Program-made: the position numbers and the translations under genes
Origin: Nitzschia sp. DOCU1
Taxonomy: Eukaryota; Bacillariophyta; Bacillariophyceae; Bacillariales; Bacillariaceae
Reading direction: 5' to 3'
Assembly: GCA_951394045.1 (NCBI GenBank)
Contig: OX595992.1
Coordinates: forward strand, 1,922,001 to 1,986,000
DNA: 64,000 nucleotides
The notes under the pieces: generated by a model
Seen by the model: the letters and a program-made list of their open reading frames with translations, nothing else
Told to the model about the DNA's origin: nothing
Databases searched by the model: none
Part shown: in pieces, positions 20,621-31,405 of the stretch
How the letters are laid out: the number at the start of each line of letters is the position of its first letter
Position numbering within the stretch: position 1 is the stretch's first letter

Positions 20621-21191
20621 ATCATCAATTATCCGAAATGGATCAATAAGCTAAAATTCAACTTCGGTATATTGATTCGATACACAGCGAGATTACTTTC
20701 GATTTTGATATGTATGCGATAACCTACAGAATGTGAATTCTTGAAGGTAGCAACGTAATCCGTAACACCGAAAAACTAATCTCGCAGTTGAAGAAAATGA
20801 AGCTGATGACGTCACAGATCCTCTGGCTCTCCGTTTCTCCACAAGGCCTTCCAGCTGTTTGGCGTTGCGTGTGCTCTACAGTAGAGTAGTTGCCAGGGGC
20901 TGATGTGATAATGGTTATGAGCCATGTATGAATGTAGTCCGCGATGTCGCGTCGCGCGTCGGAGGATCGGCTCACGCGCCCGCACGAAGCGAGAGGCCGG
21001 CGCGCCGAAGGCCGATTGATGGGTGAGTTTTTCGATTTTTGGATTTGAGGCATGATCGTTGCTTGATGATTGCGGCCTCTCCTCCTCCCCATCGCCGCCG
21101 CTCCTCGCCATCACCACAAACAACCCCAAAACGGTAGAGATCCCTACAGTACCTATCACTTGTGGGGTGTCTACGTTTAGCTCTGTTGCCC
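20621..21191. promoter_or_regulatory. Divergent promoter region (HCF101 / RibD-like) with TGACGTCA
   Basis: 571 bases between two outward-facing plastid-protein genes. A perfect palindromic TGACGTCA is at 20807-20814, about 190 bases from the HCF101 start. This is a bZIP/CRE-type site, and TGACGT and ACGTCA are the CO2/cAMP-response elements described for the PtCA1 promoter of Phaeodactylum. Whether it works here is unknown. Confidence 0.45.
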
Positions 21192-22373
21192 ATGGTCGAA
21201 ATTCGAGTCGCTGGCGTCATGATTTTGGCGTCAACACTTCTCGTCGTGCGTGAGGTCAAATCTTTTTGTGTCCCTCGAGGCAGCTACGACAAGCATTTTG
21301 GCAGAATTCGTTCGCGTACGTTGGCATCAAGACCCTTGCTTGGCCTGTCGGAGCGAGATCAGGCATACCTGGCACAAGCCTTGGATCACGCCAGGCATGG
21401 ATTTGGCAGAACGTTTCCAAATCCTGCGGTCGGCTGCGTTTTAGTTCGACAGGACACTGATGAGGTGATTGGATCTGGTTTCCACCCTCGGGCTGGGTTC
21501 CCTCATGCAGAAGTTTTTGCGTTGTTTGAAGCAGCTGGGCATGTCCCAAGTGGGGTCGAAGCGGCCGACGCCGTGGTTAAGGGAGAAGCGCTAGAAAAGG
21601 TCCGAGCGCTGGCCGAGAAATACTCTTCAACAGATGGGCCGAACGAACTTTTCGGGAAAATATTTGAATCCATTCCAGTTACGGCGTATGTTACTTTGGA
21701 GCCATGCTGTCATACTGGGAAGACTCCCCCGTGCGCCAACTCGCTGGTCCTGTCCCAGGTTGACAGGGTTGTCGTTGGCTTTCGAGATCCGAATCCACGC
21801 GTGGACGGCGGCGGTGTACAGTTATTGGAAGACGCTGGTGTCACTGTAGAAATGGCCGACGGAATGGCCAATCAAGCGTGTGCTGACATGGTGGACAGCT
21901 TCGTGAAACGAATAGTACCTAAAGAATATGATGTGGACTACAGTTGGGTGAACGGTGCGATGCGGCGATCATTGCGTAGCCTAGCGGGAAAATTGAAAGC
22001 GGAAGACGGTCTCACGCATCACAACTGGAATGGGCAAACGATGGCGTCAGATGAAACGGAAGTAGATGAGTTGGAGCTAGAGGCAATGTGGATGGAACGG
22101 TTAGATTTTTTGTTGTGGCAAAAGGAGATTGTCAACGTGCGCTTCAGCAAGGCAGTGGGCAAAAAGAAATTGGCACGGCGGCTTGCGGAACGAATCGCTT
22201 CACAACTAGGAGCGCACGTGGCTCAAACGGTGGGGCACACTGCGCTGTTTTATCGGCCAGGTGTTCCACCATTTTTGGACCTGAATGACCTCGTGGAAGA
22301 AAATAAGGAAGAAAATGCAGTTAATGGCGAAATCAATGATGTGGTAGAAGAGATAGCGGAAAAAGAAAATTAA
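21192..22373 (+). CDS. Plastid RibD-type deaminase fused to a CRM/YhbY-like tail
   Basis: Start chosen at 21192 (MVEIRVAGVMILAS), which gives a hydrophobic signal followed by VKSFCVP, a plastid-type junction; 393 residues, no intron. The deaminase domain (about 52-240) has the zinc site HAE (105-107) and PCCHTGKTPPC (171-181), as in diaminohydroxyphosphoribosylaminopyrimidine deaminase, the second step of riboflavin synthesis. The C-terminal reductase domain of bacterial RibD is absent. Instead, residues 296-355 read like the later two-thirds of a CRM/YhbY RNA-binding domain (EIVNVRFSKAVGKKK, then AHVAQTVGHTALFYRP); the GxxG loop at its front is not seen. An acidic tail ends the protein. Deaminase call strong; CRM call from pattern only. 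Confidence 0.85.
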   Translation: MVEIRVAGVMILASTLLVVREVKSFCVPRGSYDKHFGRIRSRTLASRPLLGLSERDQAYLAQALDHARHGFGRTFPNPAVGCVLVRQDTDEVIGSGFHPRAGFPHAEVFALFEAAGHVPSGVEAADAVVKGEALEKVRALAEKYSSTDGPNELFGKIFESIPVTAYVTLEPCCHTGKTPPCANSLVLSQVDRVVVGFRDPNPRVDGGGVQLLEDAGVTVEMADGMANQACADMVDSFVKRIVPKEYDVDYSWVNGAMRRSLRSLAGKLKAEDGLTHHNWNGQTMASDETEVDELELEAMWMERLDFLLWQKEIVNVRFSKAVGKKKLARRLAERIASQLGAHVAQTVGHTALFYRPGVPPFLDLNDLVEENKEENAVNGEINDVVEEIAEKEN

Positions 22374-22508
22374 GATTTTGATTTGAAACGGGGCTCCCAT
22401 CAGCTGTATTTTACTTTTATACAACGGCTTCATCACTAGACCGATGTTGTCAACACTTAACAATTCTGTAGCAGAGCAATTGCTACGGTATGGACCAAGC
22501 AGACCCAC

Positions 22509-23771
22509 CTAGAATGGAGCATCTGTACTGAAGGCGACTGAATTCTTTGAGACAGGGTGCCGGAATTCGATGTATTTTGCGTGGACACAAGGCGATAAAC
22601 CTCGTGCTGCCTTTGCCACAGCGGCTTGCAATTGCTCGTTTGCTCTGTTTGGGTTAGGTGCCAACTCCTCCAGCTCCTCGTCTGTGAGACCTCCATTCGA
22701 TACAGCCTCACCGTCGTAGCCATAAACCGAGTCTCCGACAATTGGATGGCCGAAAGCGGCCATGTGCACATTTAGTTGATGGTAGCGACCAGATATGCTC
22801 GCAAGTGCAACCCGTGTGACCGGAAGGCCATGGAATTCTTCCCTTGAAACAACTTGATATTTTGTAATGCTTGATTTTGGTCCCTCCAGAATCTTCTTGC
22901 CGACAACATCTGGATCAAGATCCAGCAGAGCCTTTTGGTGTTCCAACGTTGAAATTCGCACATACGGAGGAAATTCATAATCTCTCATTAAGGGAAGACT
23001 GATAATACCCTCGTCCTTAGCAATATGACCCACGACAAGTGCCTCATAAAGGCGTTTCACCTGTCGAGTTCTGAATTCCGTGTTCATACCCCTTACTGCT
23101 GCCTTCGTCTTTGCGAACACCAACATTCCACTAGTATCCATTCCCAACCTATGCACTACCATGTGATCCGCGGAAGGAAGCTCAGTGTCAACAGAATCGA
23201 AGACAGACTGTGCAATATTTTCATTCGGCTCTTTTCCGGCGACAGTCAATACTCCAGACGGTTTGTCGACAACTACGATGTCTTCATCTTCATGAACAAT
23301 TCGAATATCCTGTGAAAACAATCGCAGCAGACAGATGAGAGACAAAAATCTCCAATTTCACTATATAACAACCGAGGAACCAGAAACCACCCATTTGAGG
23401 CATCAATTGCTTCTGCTGATTCTTTTCAAAAAACAACATACCTCCTTGCACAGCTTCTTCGAAGTTTGATCTTTGGAACGAAGTTTGACCAGTTGTCGGT
23501 CAAGGCGGGTGGCGAATTCTTCTGAGGTAAGTGGAACAATTTCCTCTTTGACTTCAGGCATCGGAAAGATATCAGCGATATCGATATCAATATCGGCAGA
23601 AGTAATGCCTTGCTGCGTTGCTTGCTTCGTTTCGACGGCATGGTCGGGATTCGTCGTACTGAATACAATCACATTTCTCGGAATGCTCCATCGTGAAGGG
23701 GACGCCGTAAAGGAGTCACCGACAAATACGGATACGAGAAATACAGAAACAGCAAACTGGAAACGCGTCAT
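22509..23771 (-). CDS. Plastid RluA-family pseudouridine synthase, copy 1
   Basis: Two exons, 23771-23442 and 23309-22509 (132 bp intron), 376 residues. Start set at 23771 (MTRFQFAVSV), giving a signal peptide and DSFTASP junction; the 54 upstream codons in the frame look unlike coding. RluA blocks: IVVVDKPSGVL (121-131), HRLGMDTSG (163-171), GRYHQLNVHMAAFGHPIVGDSVYG. The canonical HRLD motif, whose Asp attacks the uridine, has Gly166 here. The C-terminus ends with a family-like CVHAKYIEFRHPV. A paralogue lies at 28347-29477 with the intron at the same codon boundary. The likely substrate is plastid rRNA or tRNA uridine. Confidence 0.85.
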
Positions 23772-25571
23772 TTCGAAAACACCAAGACAGTAACCCAAAA
23801 AGAAATTCTTTCTTCGAGGTCTGGTGATGGGATTGATGGTTATGGTCGTTTCTTTTGTGGCACTTTGCCTACCGGTACTGTAGCCCATCGACCATACCGC
23901 GGCCGTGATGGCCAGCAGGTTATGGGTTGACATACGAATATTTACCGGTACGTCAGCGGACGGAGTACAGAAAATGTGCTGGCGAGGACAGGACGCGTTA
24001 AGGCGTGTCAGCTCTCTATGATAGGCTGTCTGTCTGGTTTCCGTGCGACTGCCCGCTTTTTTCTCGATGATTTCTTGCTAGGAGACCGAATGAATCGAAT
24101 GTTCCTGCAGACTGCTCTAACCTTGGCACTCTCTCACGACGGTATTTGCTTCTTCTGCTGCTCTAGACTACTTGGGCAAAGCAACGAAGAATACTGAAGC
24201 CGTCTCTATGGTAAAGGTAGCAGCCTACCGGTAGTCGTAGTGCTCCACTCATCGTATTATTGTAATAAGACTACGAAAGCACCACTACGGTCGTAGTACT
24301 ACTAGCCACTGCACGTGACAGCGCTCCAATAATATGATAGTATAAGGGAACGGTTATCGGCTCAACTAGCTAGTTTTTCTGCTACTCGAGTACCCAAGTT
24401 CATCTTGTGGATCTGCTTAGAACGGCAGGACTGGAGGAGAGGTGAGAAGATTGAAGGACCTGGAAGAATTCCGGACCGACAGCAAAGGGACCATCGATGA
24501 AGAATGATCGGCCCCGAGGGTTCGTTTTGGTAAAGAGCAGTTCCACGAGCAGCAGTTCGGGTGCCTGCCTCCCACTATCAGGTATTCTGTACACAGAATA
24601 GTTCTTTGAAGATGCTGTCCGCACGTTCACCCCCCGCCGCTTCTTCTTCTTCGCTCTATTACAGAATCACACCTTCCCTCTTCCGGGATTACTAGATTCC
24701 CCGATCATCCGCTCGCGAGATTGGCAGTCTTGTCGCCTTGGGCGCAGTGCCAAGAATCATCGCCGATGATCTTGTAAATATAATTTTTCACATCCGACAA
24801 ATATCCGTTCAGATGCAGCTACGACAAAACCAAGATACATTCTCCATGGTTGATCCCCTCGTCATGCGTTGACAGGACTTCGTCACATAGGTAAACGACA
24901 CGATTTGCGACACAATGGATGAGGGACGTATTACAAGTCCCGTTCGCTTGTCCCGTAGATAAAAAGTGGGGCGTTGAGGATGCACTTAACTGGCGTTTGG
25001 ACAACGGAATTGGGGCATACTCGCACCTTTGTTCGGCTGATGTTCTTCCTATGCCTTCCCTTCCAGGCTTGCGTGGTTTTCGTACAAGACTACACATACG
25101 TCGGGCACTAGAGCCGACTCGCTTTATAAACTACTCATACTCTTGCACAAATGATTAGAACGAAATATTTACGTTAAAAGTGGATCCTGCAAACAAATTA
25201 AACTCTGGTGTTCTTCATCGAACGATTTTTGTCAAATAATTTTCTTTCAAAATACCACTCCTTGGAGTCTTTTCGTCCAGCGGTATATTATAATGCGAGT
25301 CGATGGCGAGTGAAATTCTGATGCGATAGCCATTTATTTTTTTTGGCAGCGGGTAGCCTTTTTGCCACCGTAGAACCCAACACATGAGTATTCTCAATGC
25401 CCAATAGTATCTGGTACTGCGCCTACGGGATGTCAAGCGCATGCACATGAAGATTGTTCCGCGCAGCATTGTTTGAGCCGAAGACGCAACGCTGCATTTA
25501 CTGCCTCAAAAATTAATGTTGTCCGCATTGCACATTTCGTTGTCAACATATCTCTAGCTAGCAGTGAAACG
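23772..25571. other. 1.8 kb intergenic region
   Basis: No supported gene. Small repeats of TACCGGTA (for example 23870 and 24228) and TACTACTA are scattered, with poly-pyrimidine DNA near 24640. The ORFs at 24400-24630 and 24819-25158 lack any coding signature. In the frame of the next gene, 33 extra codons upstream (25473-25571) could be coding if an earlier Met is used. Confidence 0.5.
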
Positions 25572-27161
25572 ATGGACGTAGAGGACGCTTCGAGCGTTCA
25601 TTCGACGCCGGAATGGGATGCGCATGCCCGTACGGTGTCGGAGGGTAGTTTAAGCACAAGTAGAAGCTCAGAGCAGCTCGCATTGATGGGCTTTGCCCAT
25701 CGCCTATTTTCAGTGTCCACCAACAATGATCCCGGCATTGTTGAGGAAAATGATGTGCGAAATGAGGCTAAATTGCTGATGAGCCTCTCCTGTATACCCC
25801 CAACAAATATTTCAGTCGAATCCGGCCGAATCACCCCTCCCAGCGATGCTTCATCCTGTATTAGCTTGAGCTCCCGCCAACGGGACACTTTCCGCTTTTC
25901 TTGCCCTTCCCTATCTCTCGAGAACTGGTCTCAGGAGATCGACCCCGAAAACACATATTTATCATCTTCCTCTTCGACTTCATCACAAACTTCAACAGAA
26001 AGTGCCCCGGCGGCTCTTCTGGGGCGCGTTCTCAAGGTTGATGATCCTGACGCGTTGAGACTCTCCTCTGAGGCAATGGCACGCAACATCATGCAGTCAT
26101 ACGAGAAGGCAATACAATGGAGGATCAAATCGTGGATCGATTCCTTATCCAGAATCCTTGTTAATATGGAGAAGGAACTCAAGGCGCAGGGACTTGCTAG
26201 CGAAGACAATCTTCGCCGGCTGTGTGAGTCATCAGAGGCGTTGGTGCTCATGCGCTTGAAAGAGATCAGCAAGGAGATTCGCGTTGTTGATGCATGCAAC
26301 AACTTCAATGTCCTCCCACAGCGTGCGACTTCCGCTCGAGACGATGAGTCTGAGACACCAATCAAGAAGCGAGGCACTTTTGATGACGAAGATGGAAGCC
26401 TCGAGGAGGGTGAATACGAATACACTGTGTCTCATCTGCTCTTGTTCGAGTGCGATCTGAACATACATGCACCTGCGGTGGGTCACGCTTCGATTAATCT
26501 CCAAGTCCCTGGAACAATGAAGGGAACCTTCCTCAGCCTGGAAGACGGGAACGAACACCTGTCCGATGTTGTGATCGATCTCAACACTGAGATCCTCGCC
26601 TCAATGATCGAGAAGTCCAGCCGAATGGTTGTCCGGTCTACCGTGGAGGCCCTCTTCACGAAAGACGACCCCCAAGAAACAGAAGAAAAGGATCTTACCA
26701 AAGAAGAAACTCAAGCCCAAGACGCCGAGGTGGACGACGAGTCCAACACTGACACCTCGGAGATCCCTGAAGAGGGAATGGCTCCTCCGTCTTGTACCCC
26801 CAAGCGCATTTTCTCAGAAGAACGCATGTCTGGCATTGTTCTGATCACCCCAAGGGATTCTTCTTCGCCATCTTCATTCGAGGAAAGCGACAACGAAGAC
26901 CGTCCGGTGATTTTGTCCATCCCGGACAACTTCAGCTCCGACCAGCCGAAGCCTATCTTGGCTCCTCAAGCTAAGCGTGCCCGAGACTACGAGGGGGTCT
27001 CCTCTTTGACTACGCGACTTCCGGCATTGAAGAAAGCCAAGAAGATTCTTCCAACAGTGGTGACTCCTTCCAAGACTATCCACCAGTTCGTGGAAGGCAA
27101 GGGGCCCGGGCCCAACCTACCGACCTTGGTCGAGGTTGCTCTTCAGCTTCACTCGAAGTAG
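25572..27161 (+). CDS. Hypothetical acidic Ser-rich protein
   Basis: Start chosen at 25572 (MDVEDASSVHSTPEW), giving 529 residues; an in-frame Met at 25473 would add 33. No known domain recognised. The N-terminal third is Ser/Thr-rich, the middle (roughly 170-260) is helical with MARNIMQSYEKAIQWRIKSW and EKELKAQGL, followed by an acidic run EEGEYEYT, a LLLFECDLNIHAP strand-like stretch, and a Glu/Asp-rich region before a basic, Pro-containing C-terminus. No signal or membrane segment. Long uninterrupted reading frame, uniform composition and normal stop support a real gene. Function unknown; a nuclear or cytosolic scaffold is possible. Confidence 0.7.
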   Translation: MDVEDASSVHSTPEWDAHARTVSEGSLSTSRSSEQLALMGFAHRLFSVSTNNDPGIVEENDVRNEAKLLMSLSCIPPTNISVESGRITPPSDASSCISLSSRQRDTFRFSCPSLSLENWSQEIDPENTYLSSSSSTSSQTSTESAPAALLGRVLKVDDPDALRLSSEAMARNIMQSYEKAIQWRIKSWIDSLSRILVNMEKELKAQGLASEDNLRRLCESSEALVLMRLKEISKEIRVVDACNNFNVLPQRATSARDDESETPIKKRGTFDDEDGSLEEGEYEYTVSHLLLFECDLNIHAPAVGHASINLQVPGTMKGTFLSLEDGNEHLSDVVIDLNTEILASMIEKSSRMVVRSTVEALFTKDDPQETEEKDLTKEETQAQDAEVDDESNTDTSEIPEEGMAPPSCTPKRIFSEERMSGIVLITPRDSSSPSSFEESDNEDRPVILSIPDNFSSDQPKPILAPQAKRARDYEGVSSLTTRLPALKKAKKILPTVVTPSKTIHQFVEGKGPGPNLPTLVEVALQLHSK

Positions 27162-28346
27162 AGAGCTACGATCTCGGGCCCCGTAATAATACAGCTGTCT
27201 CACACCTTGAGCGAGTTGTTGCTATATGTGCAAACTGTATTTGGTACACTTACGACCAAAACATGTTGTGAATACTACTAACAGTGATTTCAACCGTGCT
27301 ACGAGTTAACAATTGGAGTGAGGCTATCTCATTATGCTGCTGGTTCCGGGGCACAGCCAGCGGCATCAACAAAGTTCTGCAGATAACCTTGTAGGCCCCT
27401 CTTTTTACTACATTGCGACCAATCTTAGATTACTTCTCATATGGTCCTCCCTTCATCTGCTAGTAGAGGTAGTGATTGAGATCGTGAACAAGTGCGACAG
27501 CATTGGTGCGTTGGGATGGGCAATCTTGAGAGGCGTCCGCGTGCGTGCCACTGCGCGCAGGGCGAAATTTTCTCTTTGTAAATAGATAAATAGATCGTGC
27601 TCTGTGTATTGATGTAGTTGAAGTGGATGAACCAATCAAAATGTGGCCATGATTTCGTGTCTTTGTTCGTCGGTGCCATCGTACGCAGGTATCGTACCAG
27701 GTACTATGGCTATCTCCACAGGGAACGATTCTCCGCCCGCGGTCTCCTACAGCCCCGACCAAGACTACCAATCAACCCCCCTTACTACCGGTAGAAAAGG
27801 TGGTATATTTTCGATGTCCCAACATTGTAGTATAAACGAGACTATGGTCCTAAGCAGGAAACAGGATGCTAATCCCTCGATCCGATGGCAATAGAACAGT
27901 ACCATAGTCAGAGCTCGTAGATCCCCCGGTACGCATGCAGAGTGCAGCAACGTTCGTCGTCCAGTGCCACAAGTAGTCTTTAAACGCCACTGACAAAAGC
28001 GTAGAAAGACAAAGCCAACGACGTTCGCAAGAATGCGTATGGAGTAGTGGCAGGGTGCTGCGCAGATGGCATTCAGCGCCCAATGAAATTGTCGCAGTAG
28101 TTTGGATACCGAGGATGCCGCTACTCCCCAGGCGCAAGTTTGCCAAATTTTTCACGGTGAAAGGTTGCGAAGTTTCGCAATTGTCATAGCTGTAAGGGAA
28201 AACCGTTGATTCATATGTGTACCACAGGTGGTCCCCCAACCATTCTATTCAAAGCCAGCCCGGACCGGCTGTCGTTTAGTATTCTTCAGAAAACAATCAT
28301 CTTTGCTTCATTCCACGGGAAACGATGGCGCTTCAACAAACAAATA
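27162..28346. other. 1.2 kb intergenic region between tail-facing genes
   Basis: Lies between the 3' ends of the hypothetical gene and RluA copy 2. A GTACCAGGTAC-type palindrome is at about 27694-27704 and TACCGGTA at 27787. The 129-codon minus frame at 27850-28239 is unsupported. Confidence 0.5.
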
Positions 28347-29477
28347 CTAGAACGGAGCATCACCAGTGAATTTTAGAGGCTTGCCGTGAACTGGATGTCG
28401 GAATTCGAGCAGCTTAGCATGGACGCACATGTTCCGATCTTTTGTCGCCTCCGCGATTTTGAGTTGCAAGTCAACGCTGGCGACGCTCTCGCTGTACTCA
28501 GGGATGTCAAGGCCACCATTCGATGCCGCCTCGCCGTTGTAACCATACACACGATCCCCAACAATGGGATGGCCGAAAGCAGCACAATGCACATTCAGCT
28601 GATGGGTACGTCCCGTGACGCTCGTAACTGTCAGCCGCGTAACAGGTAGATCAGTGCCATCGAGGGTTTCATATCTAATAACCTTGAAATGTGTCTGACT
28701 TGGCTTTGGCGCCTCCAAAAGCTTTTTACCGACAATACTAGGATCGAAAGCCAGTAACGCCTTCTGGTGCTCGTCTGTGGAAACGCGCATGAACGGTGGA
28801 TGGACATAATCTCGCATCAAGGGCATGTCGATTGTACCTTCACTTTCTTTTACGTGGCCGCAAACAAGGACCTCATATTGTCTGGTCACCTGACGAGTCC
28901 GAAATAGCGAGTTCATTCCTCGAAGCGCTTCCATCGTTTTGGCAAATACAATCAGACCCGAGGTTTCTGTTCCGAGCCTGTGGACGACCATTCTGTCGTG
29001 TGAAGAGAAATTGTTCTTGACTCCCTCGAAGACCGTCTGCGCAAGAGATGGGATCCCTTCCTCGCTGGCTACCGACAAGGCTCCAGAGGGCTTGTTCACT
29101 ACGACCAGATAATCGTCTTCCCATACGATAACCAAGTCCTGTCGAAACGATGGTGAAAAATAGGTTTAGCGTTGATGATGCATGCTGCCCATAACAAAAT
29201 CAAAATGCTAACATATACTCACTTCTCTGGTGACGACTCTAGCATTTCGATCCTTCTGCCGCAATCTTTCTAGCTGGAATAGAAGCCTGGATCTGACCTC
29301 CTCACTTGTCAAGGATGCCCGAAGATTCGATTCAAAAGATGCCGAGTCGCGTAGTGAGACTCGACAGGATACGAATGCACCCGTGCTGCCGATAAAGTTG
29401 CAGATGAAATATACGAAAACAACGAAGAGTTTAATATCCAGCCGAGATCCACGGGCGTTCCAAAAGGTGCAGCCCAT
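28347..29477 (-). CDS. Plastid RluA-family pseudouridine synthase, copy 2
   Basis: Two exons, 29477-29223 and 29138-28347 (84 bp intron), 348 residues. Start set at 29477 (MGCTFWNARGSRL), the Met just before a hydrophobic signal (about 16-33) with TGAFVSCR junction. Blocks: LVVVNKPSGAL, HRLGTETSG (138-146), GRTHQLNVHCAAFGHPIVGDRVYGYNGEA, and CVHAKLLEFRHPV. As in copy 1, the catalytic Asp position of HRLD is Gly (141). The intron lies at the same phase-0 boundary, between the leader (TRE / CKE) and DLVIV / DIRIV. The two genes are same-strand paralogues about 4.6 kb apart with one unrelated gene between, so they look like a local duplication that has diverged. Confidence 0.85.
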
Positions 29478-30232
29478 GCTTGAAAGTCTTGTTTGTCCGC
29501 AAAACGGATGTTTGGTCCCTGATGATCCCAGCATTCCATTATGCGCTCGGCTGGATTTTGTTGAGACCTTTGTCCCTCCTCCTATCTTGATTGATGGTTC
29601 CAGACGACCGACTGCAAACGCAAAATTCGAAAATCCAATCAGCACCGCAATCCCATCCGAGCGCGCGTCCGACCACACTGACCACAAAATCGCGCACGCG
29701 CAGGCGCGCGACCAGCCATATTCGGGTGGTGTGTCCACGCCGACGGACGGTACCTACCGAAGGAGAATTGTGTTTGCTCTCTAGAGTTCCAGATACCCTA
29801 CCAGCAGGAAGAACTACTTTACGATTAAATGAATGGATGTCCATTCGGTCACTTAGAAGTAGATAAAGTAGCGAGGCGGGGATGTCTATCTGAGAACTAT
29901 TCGTAGTACTACCGGGGTAGCAGTCGCCAAGGATCCAAGCCGACTGAACTTCACTCGCTCGCTCTCAAATGCCCGTCTCTACTGGCAAAGAGAAGCCTCA
30001 GGTCCGAACTACTTTGATAGGAAGGAGCAAAGAACGTGGCTACAACTTGATACTCTTCCTCGTCTATGTTGCAAGTTAATTTACCCAGGCAAGTTTTGTG
30101 GCTTGGTTTCCAACACGGCCAGGGCTGCGCACTTTGCACCGAAACTAACTAGATTACGAACTGATCACGAATACTTACTTACCCTACTAGCTAATGATTC
30201 GGATTTCATGACAACCCATTCAATACTAAAAT
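29478..30232. other. Intergenic region
   Basis: About 0.75 kb upstream of RluA copy 2. A frame on the minus strand continues RluA upstream to 29738 but lacks coding character. Nothing else is supported. Confidence 0.45.
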
Positions 30233-31405
30233 CTACCAATTCAACCATGGAGTTTGCGAATCATCGACAGGATAACCCCAGTATTCCAAAGCCTCCTTCA
30301 TCTGATACCCGGGAGCATCGCGCAAGGGGTCTTCAGAAACGAATTTACCCGTGACATCCAGATTGTTGTAAAAGTGGACCCTCAGATCCTTGTAAAGTCC
30401 CTCGATAGCGGACGGCAACTCCTCCGCAAACTTGATGGCATCGTCCCGATTTTTTGCGTTGAAAAGTATCAGATCACCCACTGGGATGCTGGAAGGGTCG
30501 TCTTTGAATTCCTTTGGTAAATGTAGCGGGCCAGCGGAGATAACCTTTTCGCTTCTGATCAGGTATTCAAGGACGGTTTCCTTCGTTTCTGCTCTGAGAT
30601 TTCCGATGTTTTCGGCTTCATCATCCAGACCAACCAACATACAGGGAAATCCAAAACGCCCGTCATCGATTCGCAGTGTGTAGTCACGGATTTGCCGCCA
30701 TCGATACAACTGAACTTTAGATGGATCACCTCCATTCAAATCGACAAGGTTCGGTTCCTCCTTCAGCATATCGTAAATATGGCTAATATCGTTGGATTCC
30801 AAAATCATCAGGCTCCCAACAATTCTTTTCAAATCAGAGGCGAGACTTTTAAAATAGACGACAAGTCGGACGACTGGTAAGATATGTGAGTTTTCCCAAC
30901 GCACACACTATGCTAACACTGCTTACATTGGCAGACTCTTCAAGATATCGACCATGCTGTCAGCGTTGAAGGTTTCGTTGTAAAGATTTCGCTTGCGACA
31001 AAACATGACATGATCTTCCACCAACTCATTTCGATCGTGATGAAGTTCCAGAGCATCTCGTCCTTTGGTATCTAAATCCTGATCCCATAGTAAGGCCACA
31101 AAGCGATTTCCGCTATTTTTGGACATGGGTACCGGAGTGAGTTCTGTCACTTCCCCTTCCTGTTCGTCTTCGAATTCCTTGTTCTGGAAAGCAGCGGCAC
31201 TTGCAATTTCATCATCGTCGTAATCGGTGTCCTTCGATGAATATTCCGACCCATCTGATGCGAACGAAGACATGAATAAAGGTCCTCTACGCAACGGACG
31301 GGACGACCGTCGAACATCAGGGTGGAAGGCGAGGGAGGGATGAAACGCCGCTGTTTGTGAGAAGAGTAAGTTTACCGCAATGGTAACGACGGTCACCGAC
31401 AACAT
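30233..31405 (-). CDS. Plastid-targeted YCII-like protein
   Basis: Two exons, 31405-30927 and 30845-30233; total 363 residues. The 81 bp intron uses donor AT-GTAAGC and the only nearby acceptor (TTTTAAAAG) that keeps frame, so the 3' splice site is less certain than in other genes. The leader MLSVTVVTIAVNLLFSQ followed by TAAFHPS is a signal plus plastid junction. The C-terminal part (about 270-345) has AGPLHLPKEF, GDLILFNAKNRDDAIKFAEE and a WGYP end typical of YCII/dimeric alpha-beta barrel proteins. A middle section contains LLWDQDLDTKGRD and HHDRNELVEDHVMFC, like a first barrel half. Biochemical role unknown; YCII proteins often bind small metabolites. Confidence 0.75.
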
